Part shown: piece after piece, positions 16,358 through 23,878 of the stretch | How positions within the stretch are numbered: the stretch's first letter is position 1 | How the letters are laid out: each line of letters begins with the position of its first letter | Assembly (NCBI GenBank): GCA_029779435.1 | Contig: JAKPAM010000228.1 | Location: 1-37,788, forward strand | Origin: Pseudomonadota bacterium | Lineage (GTDB): Bacteria; Pseudomonadota; Gammaproteobacteria; Burkholderiales; Burkholderiaceae_E | DNA: 37,788 nucleotides | Reading direction: 5' to 3' | The notes under the pieces: generated by a model | The model's input: only the letters and a program-made list of their open reading frames with translations | Database searches by the model: none | Told to the model about the DNA's origin: nothing | Program-made: the position numbers and the translations under genes

Positions 16358-16894
16358 ATGAGCCCTCCGACATCCGCCCCACCTGCCTGGCAGCAGACGA
16401 TCTTCAAGGTGCTGAAGGAAGGCGGCGTCAAGCAGATCGCTTATGTCCCCGATGCCGGCCATGCGCATGCGATCCGTAGCGCGATCGATGATCCTGATAT
16501 CGAGGACGTCGTACTGACCACCGAGGAAGAGGGCGTTGCCTTGTGCTGCGGCGCCTGGCTGGGCGGCCAGCGCGCCGTGCTGCTGATGCAAAGCAGCGGC
16601 GTCGGCAACTGCGTGAACATGCTGTCGTTGCTGCGGGCCGCCGATTTCCCGTTCTTCACGCTGGTGACGATGCGCGGCGAGTACGCCGAGTTCAACCCCT
16701 GGCAGGGGCCGATGGGCAAGGCGACGCAGGGAGTGCTCGAACTGATGGGCCTCCATGTGCTGCGCGCTTCGAAGCCCGAGGAGGTCGAAGCGGTCGTGCG
16801 CGCGGGCTTCGATGCCGCGTTCCTGGCCGGCGAGAAGGTCGCGGTGCTGCTGTCGCAGGAATTGATCGGTCGCAAGCAATGGGAGGGCAAATGA
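16358..16894 (+). CDS. ThDP-dependent decarboxylase, alpha (PYR-domain) subunit, sulfopyruvate/phosphonopyruvate decarboxylase-like
   Basis: A 178-residue single-domain protein starting at ATG 16358. It corresponds to the N-terminal pyrimidine-binding domain of thiamine-diphosphate enzymes: an early AYVPDAGHAH loop, then TTEEEGVALCCGAWLGG (about residues 54-70), which contains the Glu that activates the ThDP aminopyrimidine, and later MQSSGVGNCVNML. Its stop overlaps the ATG of the beta subunit by four bases (ATGA), so the two are made together. Split alpha/beta enzymes of this type include sulfopyruvate decarboxylase (ComDE), and phosphonopyruvate decarboxylase is the fused relative. No sulfolactate, phosphonate or coenzyme M genes are nearby, so the 2-oxo acid used is undetermined. 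Confidence 0.87.
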   Translation: MSPPTSAPPAWQQTIFKVLKEGGVKQIAYVPDAGHAHAIRSAIDDPDIEDVVLTTEEEGVALCCGAWLGGQRAVLLMQSSGVGNCVNMLSLLRAADFPFFTLVTMRGEYAEFNPWQGPMGKATQGVLELMGLHVLRASKPEEVEAVVRAGFDAAFLAGEKVAVLLSQELIGRKQWEGK

Positions 16895-17490
16895 CGGGCG
16901 ACGCCATCATCGACAAGCGCGCGGATCGCCGGGCGTTCGTTTCTGCATTGTTGGCCGGAACGCCGGACGCGTTGGTCGTTTCGGGCCTGGGGTCGGCGTC
17001 CTATGACGTGTTCGCCGCCGGCGACCGCGACAGCAACTACTACCTGTGGGGCGCGATGGGCGGGGCCGCCGCGATCGGGCTCGGCCTGGCGCTGGCACAG
17101 CCGGACAAGCCGGTCGTCGTGATCACCGGCGACGGCGAACAGCTGATGGGCATCGGCACGCTGGGCACGATCGCGGTCAAGCAGCCGAAGAACCTCACGA
17201 TCGTCGTGCTGGACAACGGGCACTTCGGCGAGACGGGCATGCAGCGCAGCCATTCGGGCCTGGGCGCCGATCTGGTGGTCATCGCCAAGGGCTTCGGCAT
17301 CGCCGAGGCCTGGTCGGTCGACCGCGTCGATCAGGCCCCGGACGTCGCGCGACGCATCAACGCGCGCGAAGGCGCGGCTTTCGTGCAGGTGCTGATCGAA
17401 GCCGGCGAAACGCCGCGCGTGCTGCCGCCGCGCGACGGTCCGTTCATCAAGAACCGTTTCCGCTCCGCGCTCGGGCTCGCGCCGTTCTGA
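16891..17490 (+). CDS. ThDP-dependent decarboxylase, beta (PP-domain) subunit
   Basis: A 199-residue partner of the preceding gene, starting in a four-base ATGA overlap. It is the diphosphate-binding half of a ThDP enzyme: the GDG motif begins at residue 80 (ITGDGEQLMG) and ends with the Asn pair region VLDNGHFGE about 28 residues later, the classical Mg-ThDP signature. The stretch YYLWGAMGGAAAIGLGLALA is the conserved helix before it. Together with the alpha subunit it should form an alpha2beta2 or similar decarboxylase for a 2-oxo acid such as sulfopyruvate, phosphonopyruvate or an analogue. It ends 33 bases from the convergent AidB-like gene. Family call firm, substrate open. Confidence 0.9.
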   Translation: MTGDAIIDKRADRRAFVSALLAGTPDALVVSGLGSASYDVFAAGDRDSNYYLWGAMGGAAAIGLGLALAQPDKPVVVITGDGEQLMGIGTLGTIAVKQPKNLTIVVLDNGHFGETGMQRSHSGLGADLVVIAKGFGIAEAWSVDRVDQAPDVARRINAREGAAFVQVLIEAGETPRVLPPRDGPFIKNRFRSALGLAPF

Positions 17491-17523
17491 ACGCGCGATG
17501 CGGCGGACGATCCGCGACGGCGT

Positions 17524-19209
17524 TCAGGCAGCAACCGGCGTGGCCCGCGCCACGATACCCGCGCAGTCCACACCGCGCGGCAGCGTGCCGAACTGGCGGT
17601 CGCCCGCTCCGCCGAGACGCGATGCGCAGAACGCATCGGCGACCATCGGCGGCGCATGCTGCACCAGCAACGCGGCCTGGATCGTCCGTGCCATCTGGTC
17701 GACGACGTGGCGGGCGCGGTACTCCAGGTCCGACAGATCGGCGAACTCGTTCTTCAGCGCCGCGATGGCGTCGTCGAGCCGCTTGTCGCCGCCGCGCGCC
17801 TTGGCCAGTTCATCGAAGAACACGCCGACCACGGCCGGCGATTTCTGCATCGCGCGCAGCACGTCCAGGCATTGCACGTTGCCGCTGCCTTCCCAGATCG
17901 CGTTGACGGGCGCCTCGCGGTACAGGCGCGGAAACGGGCTGTCCTCCATCACGCCGCTGCCGCCGATGCATTCCATCGCCTCGTAGGCGTGCTGTGGCGT
18001 GCGCTTGCAGATCCAGTATTTGCCCACGGCGGTGACCAACCGCACCAACGCATCCTCGTGCGGATCGCTGCGGTGATCCATCGCCCGTGCGATCCGCATC
18101 GTCAGCGCCAGCGAACCTTCATGTTCGAGCGCGAGGTCGGCCAGCACGTTCTGCATCAGCGGCTGCTCGTTGAGCACGCGGCCGAACACCGAGCGGCGCG
18201 TGCAGTGATGCAGCGCGAGCGAGGCCGCCATCCGCTGGCCTGCCGTGGAACCGATCATGCAGTCGAAGCGCGTCATCGCCACCATCTCGATGATCGTGCG
18301 CACGCCACGGCCTTCTTCACCGACCATCCATGCCAGCGCGCCGCGCAGCTCGGTCTCGCTGCTGGCGTTGGACGCGTTGCCCATCTTGCGTTTGAGGCGC
18401 AGCACCTGCAGCGGGTTCTTGGTGCCGTCCGGGCGCCAGCGCGGCAGCAGGAAGCACGACAGGCCACTCGGCGTTTGCGCCAGCACCAGAAAGGCGTCGC
18501 ACATCGGGGCCGAGACGAAGTACTTGTGGCCCACCAGTTCATAAGCGGCGCCCGGGCCGGTCGCCGCGCCCACCGGCCAGGCGCGCGTCGTGTTCGCGCG
18601 CACGTCCGAGCCCCCCTGTTTCTCGGTCATCGCCATGCCGATGGTCAGGCCCTGCTTTTGCGCGTCGGGAACGTTGCGCGGATCGTAGTGACGGGCGGTG
18701 ATCTTGGGGATCCACGCGTCGGCCAGGGACGGCGTGGTTTGCAGCGCCGGCACTGACGCGAAGGTCATCGTTACCGGGCAGCCGTGCCCTGCCTCGGCCT
18801 GGGTCTGCAGGTAGAAGTGCGCGGCGCGGGCCACGTGCGCGCCGGGCTTGGGATCGGTCCACGGCGACGAATGCAGTCCGTGTTCGATCGCGGAGCGCAT
18901 CAGTTGATGGTAGGACGGGTGGAACTTGACCAGATCGATGCGGTTGCCGAAACGGTCGTGCGTGTCCAGCTCGGGCTGGTGCTTGTTGGCCAGCGTTCCC
19001 AGTTCCAGGTAGCCGGCCGAGCCGGTCAGGCGGCCGAACTCGCCGAGCGTGGCGTCGGCCCAGGCCGCGCCTTCGCGATGCACCGCCTCGACGAGCGCGG
19101 CGTCCTGCCGGTACATGTCGTAGTCGACCAGCTCGCTGCCGAGGTTGGTCGGCTGGTGCGTGTCAGCCAGGTAAGTGTCGTGCGGCTGAATCTTGTCGGG
19201 GGCGTTCAT
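17524..19209 (-). CDS. AidB-like acyl-CoA dehydrogenase
   Basis: A 561-residue flavoprotein starting at ATG 19209 (MNAPDKIQPHDTY), with AGGAG just upstream; a longer frame exists but is the PaaX gene read in another frame. It has the AidB subfamily layout: an N-terminal lid domain of about 180 residues, then MTEKQGGSDV (194-203), which contacts FAD, then TRFDCMIGS, YEAMECIGGSGV and NAIWEGSGN near the C-terminus. Length and order fit E. coli AidB (about 540 residues), a member with weak isovaleryl-CoA dehydrogenase activity and DNA-binding linked to alkylation response. No ada or alkB gene is nearby, so a metabolic role is at least as likely. Its first 47 bases overlap the end of paaX, so the two are probably co-transcribed. 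Confidence 0.9.
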   Translation of the reverse strand: MNAPDKIQPHDTYLADTHQPTNLGSELVDYDMYRQDAALVEAVHREGAAWADATLGEFGRLTGSAGYLELGTLANKHQPELDTHDRFGNRIDLVKFHPSYHQLMRSAIEHGLHSSPWTDPKPGAHVARAAHFYLQTQAEAGHGCPVTMTFASVPALQTTPSLADAWIPKITARHYDPRNVPDAQKQGLTIGMAMTEKQGGSDVRANTTRAWPVGAATGPGAAYELVGHKYFVSAPMCDAFLVLAQTPSGLSCFLLPRWRPDGTKNPLQVLRLKRKMGNASNASSETELRGALAWMVGEEGRGVRTIIEMVAMTRFDCMIGSTAGQRMAASLALHHCTRRSVFGRVLNEQPLMQNVLADLALEHEGSLALTMRIARAMDHRSDPHEDALVRLVTAVGKYWICKRTPQHAYEAMECIGGSGVMEDSPFPRLYREAPVNAIWEGSGNVQCLDVLRAMQKSPAVVGVFFDELAKARGGDKRLDDAIAALKNEFADLSDLEYRARHVVDQMARTIQAALLVQHAPPMVADAFCASRLGGAGDRQFGTLPRGVDCAGIVARATPVAA

Positions 19210-20068
19210 GGCGGGGTCTCCTGTGTGAGGGGGCTGCGGCTGGCAGTGCCGTGTCGACGGGGCCTGGCGAACGGGCCGTCGACAGAAAGCGTTGCCAGAT
19301 GGCCTGGCCGGCAGCGTCGTAGCGCGTGACGGCATCGATGAACCGCGTCCGTGCCTGCGCATCGATCAGTGGCGCCGGCAGCAGCGGGTCGAACATCAAT
19401 TGGCGGATCGCGTCGTGCCCGATCGCGAACGACTCGCGTGCGGCGCGGTCCAGAGGTAGGGCGTCGGCGCTGTCCAGCCAGGCTTCCAGGCGCGCCGTGG
19501 TGTCGAGGTACGTGGCGTCCAGCGTCGCGGTGTCCCATAAGCGGCGGGCACGCTGTTCGTCGTCATCGGACAGATCGCGCAGTGCGAACAGTGTGCCGGG
19601 CTCGGTACCGGGGGGCAGCAAGGCGAGCAGGCGCGTGCGTAGGGCCTGGGTACCGCCCACCAGATTGTCGGGTCGCAGATGCAGGCCGCGCTCGAACTCG
19701 GCGAAACCCAGCAGGCCGAACGCGCGTTCGCGGGCGTTCAGCGCAGGGCGGTCGCTGCGGCCGGTCGCGCCTACGTGGATGGCGATCCAATCGCCGGTCC
19801 AGTCGGTCATCAGCGCCTGGGTGTGCCGCCAGCGGCTGATTTCGTGGGCCAGCGGTTGGGCTTCGGGGCCGAGGGTGTAGCAGCCTCGGCGGGGTGTCGC
19901 CAGCAGGCCGGCGGTGACCGCGCGCGCCAGCGCGACGCGTACGGCGTTGGCGGGCAGGTCGAACAGCGCGCAGGCGGCCAGCAGTTCGCGCACGCTCAGC
20001 ACCGGGTCGCCGCGCGACTGCGCGCCGAGCAGCAGGCTCAAGATCAATGAGCGTGGGGTGGGGGTCAT
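19163..20068 (-). CDS. PaaX-family transcriptional regulator
   Basis: A 301-residue protein with the PaaX pattern: a winged-helix N-terminus (TPRSLILSLLLG, then VRELLAACALFDLPANAVRVALAR, about residues 5-52), the wing LLATPRRGCYTL, and the long PaaX-like middle and C-terminal domains (GDWIAIHVG...; GLHLRPDNLVGG). PaaX represses phenylacetate catabolism in E. coli and responds to phenylacetyl-CoA. Here no paa genes are present; the partners are the overlapping AidB-like dehydrogenase and a divergent CoA ligase, suggesting that another acyl-CoA is sensed. A perfect 9-bp inverted repeat lies 16 bases upstream of the start. The last residues (about 270-301, Arg/Pro/His-rich) overlap the next gene and are probably disordered. 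Confidence 0.88.
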   Translation of the reverse strand: MTPTPRSLILSLLLGAQSRGDPVLSVRELLAACALFDLPANAVRVALARAVTAGLLATPRRGCYTLGPEAQPLAHEISRWRHTQALMTDWTGDWIAIHVGATGRSDRPALNARERAFGLLGFAEFERGLHLRPDNLVGGTQALRTRLLALLPPGTEPGTLFALRDLSDDDEQRARRLWDTATLDATYLDTTARLEAWLDSADALPLDRAARESFAIGHDAIRQLMFDPLLPAPLIDAQARTRFIDAVTRYDAAGQAIWQRFLSTARSPGPVDTALPAAAPSHRRPRHERPRQDSAARHLPG

Positions 20069-20083
20069 GGGAGAAAGATTACG

Positions 20084-20109
20084 ATCTATCGAGAGAAATG
20101 TCGATAGAT
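20084..20109. promoter_or_regulatory. Perfect inverted repeat, candidate PaaX operator
   Basis: ATCTATCGA (20084-20092) and TCGATAGAT (20101-20109) are exact inverted repeats around an 8-base spacer. The site is AT-rich against its GC-rich surroundings and lies between the divergent paaX and CoA ligase directions, 16 bases from the PaaX ATG. Position and symmetry suit the operator of a dimeric regulator, most simply PaaX itself. Confidence 0.6.
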
Positions 20110-20113
20110 GTAA

Positions 20114-20320
20114 TATTCATCGAGCCTGCGGCCGGAGATCCAGCTCGACGAACGCGTCGTGAAGGTCAAGCACGACGGTCAGGTACAGCCAGTCTTGGCC
20201 TCGGTTCACGTCGCCGCAACGGCTATTCGGACCTTCCTCAAGCTGAAGGGGGCGCTAACAGGGGAGTGCGGGCATAAACTCAAGTTCGTCAACGAACGCT
20301 TCCGAGAAGAAACGTCATGA
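20114..20320 (+). pseudogene. 3' remnant of an unidentified gene ahead of the CoA ligase
   Basis: A 68-codon open frame without an ATG follows a TAA at 20111-20113. It contains the protein-like stretches RPEIQLDERVVKVKHDGQ and HKLKFVNERFREETS, and its TGA overlaps the ligase ATG (ATGA, 20317-20320), the join expected between operon genes. I do not recognise the family. It looks like the end of an upstream operon member that was truncated when this segment arrived or when the PaaX side was joined. A start at GTG 20159 would give about 53 residues, so a small real gene is not excluded. Confidence 0.4.
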
Positions 20321-21876
20321 GTTTTCTGAACGTGCAGCCCACCGTCAGCGCCCAGACACTGCGCGCGCTGGCGCGGTATCCAGACCGTACTGCTTTCGTT
20401 ACCGACGCTGGTGCCATCTCTTACGCCCATGTCACCGGCATGTTGGGTCGGATACAGGCAGTGCTGGCCGAGCTGGGGCTGCCGCGCGGCGCCGGCGTCG
20501 CTACCTTGAGCGCCAACCGCTGGGAAACCTGGTGCTTTGCCGAGGCGGCGCAGGCCTCGGCCCTGCGCACCACGCCGCTGCATCCGCTCGGTTCGCTGGA
20601 AGATCATCTGGATCAGCTCGCCGACGCCGACATCCAAGTCCTGGTGGTGGACGCGGAGACCTACGCGGCGCGCGGCGCTGATCTGGCGCAGAAGGCCAAC
20701 AGCGTGCGCCACGTGCTGACCCTTGGCAAGGCGGACTATGGCGTTGACCTGATGGCCGCCGCGGCGGCCATCGGCTCGGTCACGCCCCGAAATCTGGCGC
20801 GGCCGGACGATGCCTGCGTCCTTGCCTACACCGGCGGCACCACCGGCAAGTCGAAGGGCGTCTGGCGCGACCATCGCAGCGTTTCGACCATCAGCCCGGC
20901 GATCCTCGCCGATTTCGAACTGCCGAGCACTCCCCACTATCTGGCGGTCGCCCCCATCAGCCATGTGGCCGGCACCAAGGTCTTGCCGACGCTGATGCGC
21001 GGCGGTTCGATCACGCTGATGAAGAGCTTCGATCCGGAGCGGGTGTTGCAGACCATCGAACGCCAGCGCATCAACTTCACCCTGCTGGTCCCGACGATGA
21101 TCTACGTGCTGCTGGACCATCCGGCGCTGGGCAAGACCGATCTATCGTCGCTGGAACTGCTGCTCTACGGCGCCTCGCCGATGTCGCCGACGCGGTTGGT
21201 GGAGGGGTTGGAGCGTATCGGTCCGGTGTTCTCGCAGCTCTACGGCCAGTCCGAATGCTATCCGGTGTCGCTGCTGCGCAAGGCCGATCACGATGCAGCG
21301 CGGCCGGAGCTGTTCGCCTCTTGCGGCTTTCCGCTGTCCAATTGCGACGTGGCGCTGCTCGATGAGGACGGCGAGCCTGTTGCCCCAGGCGAAGCGGGCG
21401 AGATCTGCGTGCGCGCCCCGCAATTGATGGGTTGCTACTGGAATCGTCCCGAGCAGACGGAAGAGGCGTTCCGCCACGGCTGGCTGCATACGGGAGACGT
21501 CGCCCGAGCCGACGAGCGCGGCTATCTGTACATCGTCGACCGAATGAAGGACATGATCGTCACCGGCGGCTTCAACGTTTATCCGCGCGAGGTGGAGGAT
21601 GCCCTCACCAGCCATCCGGGCGTCGCCATGGCAGCGGTGATCGGCGTGCCGGATGCCAAATGGGGCGAGGCGGTGAAGGCGCTGGTGGTGCGCCGGCCAG
21701 GTGCCGGGGTTAGCGATGAGGAACTGATCGCCCTCGTCAAGGAAAAGAAGGGGTCGACCCAGGCGCCCAAGTCGGTGGAGTTCACCGATGAACTGCCGGT
21801 GACGCCCGTGGGCAAGATCGACAAGAAGGTTTTGCGCGCCCGTTACTGGGCCGACCAGCAGCGTATGGTGGGGTAA
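20317..21876 (+). CDS. Acyl-CoA synthetase (AMP-dependent ligase)
   Basis: A 519-residue ANL-superfamily ligase of normal length. Visible motifs are the P-loop YTGGTTGKSKG (171-181), the adenine-binding YGQSE, the hinge region HTGDVARADERGYLYIVDR, GGFNVYPREVE, and the catalytic C-terminal Lys in TPVGKIDKK. It activates a carboxylic acid with ATP to an acyl-adenylate and then the CoA thioester; fatty-acid and aromatic or terpenoid acids are all possible. It is divergent from paaX and follows a gene remnant with a four-base overlap. Codon use differs from its neighbours: by hand count about 20 of 32 Thr codons are ACC against 9 ACG, whereas gspD and other genes here prefer ACG. That suggests acquisition from another lineage. 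Confidence 0.92.
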   Translation: MSFLNVQPTVSAQTLRALARYPDRTAFVTDAGAISYAHVTGMLGRIQAVLAELGLPRGAGVATLSANRWETWCFAEAAQASALRTTPLHPLGSLEDHLDQLADADIQVLVVDAETYAARGADLAQKANSVRHVLTLGKADYGVDLMAAAAAIGSVTPRNLARPDDACVLAYTGGTTGKSKGVWRDHRSVSTISPAILADFELPSTPHYLAVAPISHVAGTKVLPTLMRGGSITLMKSFDPERVLQTIERQRINFTLLVPTMIYVLLDHPALGKTDLSSLELLLYGASPMSPTRLVEGLERIGPVFSQLYGQSECYPVSLLRKADHDAARPELFASCGFPLSNCDVALLDEDGEPVAPGEAGEICVRAPQLMGCYWNRPEQTEEAFRHGWLHTGDVARADERGYLYIVDRMKDMIVTGGFNVYPREVEDALTSHPGVAMAAVIGVPDAKWGEAVKALVVRRPGAGVSDEELIALVKEKKGSTQAPKSVEFTDELPVTPVGKIDKKVLRARYWADQQRMVG

Positions 21877-21916
21877 GCGGATGCTCGAGTGAATGTCTTC
21901 GGGTGGCTTTTCATCT

Positions 21917-21976
21917 TCACAAGCCGAACTGCTGCGCGACCCTGCGCATCAGCAGCGCGTACGACGCGATTCCGGT
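21917..21976 (-). other. In-frame sense tail after the permease stop
   Basis: Directly after the TAG of the minus-strand permease, the same frame continues for 19 sense codons (TGIASYALLMRRVAQQFGL) to TGA at 21917-21919. It reads like a normal protein C-terminus rather than random sequence. It may be a readthrough tail, or the end of another gene left at a deletion join near the end of the CoA ligase. The evidence is its composition only. Confidence 0.25.
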
Positions 21977-22960
21977 CTAAGAATGCGCGCTCTGCCCATT
22001 CCGCATCGAATAAACCAACGCCGCCCCGCCAACGATCGCCCCTTGCAGCGTTAACCGCCCCGCTTCTCCCAGCCCGAAGCTCGTCAGCAGGTTGAACAGG
22101 AACATCAGCATGAACGCCGCGACCGCCGGCCCCAGCATGCCGCCCTTGCCGCTGCCGAAGTTCACGCCGCCCAGGATCGTCGCGGCCAGCGCGTTCAGCG
22201 CGATCTCGTCGCCGATGGACAGGCTGCCCACGCCGACGAAGCTCAGCAGCACGCAGGCCGCCAGCGCCGCGGTCAGGCCGGAGACGACGTGCGCGATCAG
22301 GACGACCCGCAGAAAGGGAAGCCCCGAGATCTCGGCGGCCTCCGGATTCGCGCCGGAGGCGTCCATCACGCGGCCGAACACCGTGTACCGCAGGAAGATG
22401 CCGGGAATCAGCAGCGCGAGCCAGACGAACGTCACGACGGGCATCATCCCCACGCGCAGCCTGCCCAGCTCCGCGAGCATCGGCGGCACGTCTCCCTGCG
22501 CGCGGATCTGGCTCAGCGCGATGACGATCCCCGTCAGGATGGTGCCCATCGCGATCGTGACGATCACGGCGGACGCGCGGATCCGCGTGATGATCAGGCC
22601 GTTCGCGAGGCCCACCAGGCATCCGAGCACGACGGCGAGCAACAGCATCACCGGCAGCGGTGCGTCGACGACGCCACTGGTCAGCAGGTACGAGACTGCG
22701 ACCATGATGCCGCCGGACGAGAAGTCGACCGAGCGGCAGCGCACGACCAGCGACTGACCGATCGTGACCAGCCCTAGCGGCGCGGCCTGCCGCAGGATCA
22801 GCATCAGCAGCAGCGGCGACATCAGGTTGGGGCGCGTGATCGCGGCGAACCCGAGCAGCAGCAGGATCCCGAGATAGGCCGGCGGTTGCGACAGCAGCGA
22901 CTTCATCGCGCCCACGAGCCGCGACGGAGAACTCGAACGATTCATGGTGGTTTCAGTCAT
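21977..22960 (-). CDS. Sugar-type ABC transporter permease (RbsC-like), second subunit
   Basis: A 327-residue inner-membrane protein with about eight to ten hydrophobic segments, of the ribose/xylose importer permease family. It starts immediately after the stop of the other permease, with no gap. Family features include GLVTIGQSLVVRC and the C-terminal ALAATILGGVNFGSGKGG, the usual IGG-G block. The conserved loop that normally reads G-x-DLS-x-G is altered to SVDFSSG (77-83). A pair of unlike permeases suggests a heterodimeric channel. The C-terminus lacks the long charged tail of RbsC, and the frame continues as sense codons after the stop. The transported compound is unknown. Confidence 0.9.
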   Translation of the reverse strand: MTETTMNRSSSPSRLVGAMKSLLSQPPAYLGILLLLGFAAITRPNLMSPLLLMLILRQAAPLGLVTIGQSLVVRCRSVDFSSGGIMVAVSYLLTSGVVDAPLPVMLLLAVVLGCLVGLANGLIITRIRASAVIVTIAMGTILTGIVIALSQIRAQGDVPPMLAELGRLRVGMMPVVTFVWLALLIPGIFLRYTVFGRVMDASGANPEAAEISGLPFLRVVLIAHVVSGLTAALAACVLLSFVGVGSLSIGDEIALNALAATILGGVNFGSGKGGMLGPAVAAFMLMFLFNLLTSFGLGEAGRLTLQGAIVGGAALVYSMRNGQSAHS

Positions 22961-23878
22961 TCACAGCCCCACGATCCGGCGGCGTTGGAAGCTGATCGCG
23001 ACGAGCAGCAGCACGCCGGTGACGACGCTTCTGAGGAACGGCGAGACGCCGATCAGGTTCAGGCCATTGGCGATCAGGCCGAGGCTGACCACGCCGGTCA
23101 GCACGCCGAAGGCGCTGCCGATGCCGCCGGTCAGCAGGACGCCGCCGATCGCCACGGCGGCCAGCGAGTTCATGATGAACTCCACGCCCAGCGTCGGGTC
23201 GCCCATTGAGACGCGGCCCGCCAGGAAGATCCCCGCGCTCGCGGCGAACAGGCTGCTCAGCACATAAGCGCCCAGCAGCACGCGCTGGGTGTCGACGCCA
23301 TTGAGGTAAGCGCTGCGCGGCATCGCGCCGGCCGCATACAGATGCAGGCCGAATCGGGTGCGCCGCAGGATGAAGGCGGCGATCACCAGGCCGACCACGC
23401 TCCATGCGAGCGCATAAGGGACGCCGCCGACGCGGCCCGTCGCGGCGCGGATGATCGGCGCCGGAATCTCGCCGCCGGGGATGTGCAGGACGATGAACGC
23501 GATGCCCTGTACGAAAGTGCCGACGCTCAGCGTCATGATCAGCGGATGGACATTGGCGAACGCGATGCCGGCGCCATTGACCAGGCCCACCAGCACGGCG
23601 GCGGCCAATGCCAGCGCGACGCCGACGAGCGGATCCGCCTGCGTCGCGACGATCGAACTGGCGAGGCTCATCACCGAGCCGACCGACAGGTCGACGCCGA
23701 GCGAGATGACGGTGAACATCTGCCCGAGCGAGACGAGCAGCAGCGCCGTCAACTGGTTGGCGAAGTTCGCGGCGTTCTCCGCCTGTCGGAACGTCGACGA
23801 GCCGATGACGAGCGCCGTCGCGAGGAGGATCGGTAATCCCAGTGTGTACGGGGTAACCCCGGAGCGGCCGAGTTTCAT
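22961..23878 (-). CDS. Sugar-type ABC transporter permease (RbsC-like), first subunit
   Basis: A 305-residue permease starting at ATG 23878 (MKLGRSGVTPYTLG), which overlaps the ATPase stop by four bases (ATGA); longer starts would run into the ATPase gene. It keeps the canonical family loop GVDLSVGSVM (61-70), which is thought to contact the ATPase and substrate path, and the C-terminal SLAAVAIGGVLLTGGIGSAFG. About eight to ten membrane segments are seen. It pairs with the next gene in the same operon and should form the translocation channel of a Ribose/CUT2-type importer. No substrate can be assigned. Confidence 0.91.
   Translation of the reverse strand: MKLGRSGVTPYTLGLPILLATALVIGSSTFRQAENAANFANQLTALLLVSLGQMFTVISLGVDLSVGSVMSLASSIVATQADPLVGVALALAAAVLVGLVNGAGIAFANVHPLIMTLSVGTFVQGIAFIVLHIPGGEIPAPIIRAATGRVGGVPYALAWSVVGLVIAAFILRRTRFGLHLYAAGAMPRSAYLNGVDTQRVLLGAYVLSSLFAASAGIFLAGRVSMGDPTLGVEFIMNSLAAVAIGGVLLTGGIGSAFGVLTGVVSLGLIANGLNLIGVSPFLRSVVTGVLLLVAISFQRRRIVGL

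Noticed and set aside
16358..17490. Assignment as coenzyme M biosynthesis comDE
   Set aside because: The two-subunit form fits, but no other coenzyme M genes are present and bacteria use related enzymes for other 2-oxo acids.
17524..19209. AidB-like gene as part of an adaptive response to DNA alkylation
   Set aside because: No ada, alkA or alkB gene is nearby; the neighbours are PaaX and a CoA ligase, so a metabolic role is at least as likely and the DNA-repair role was not assigned.
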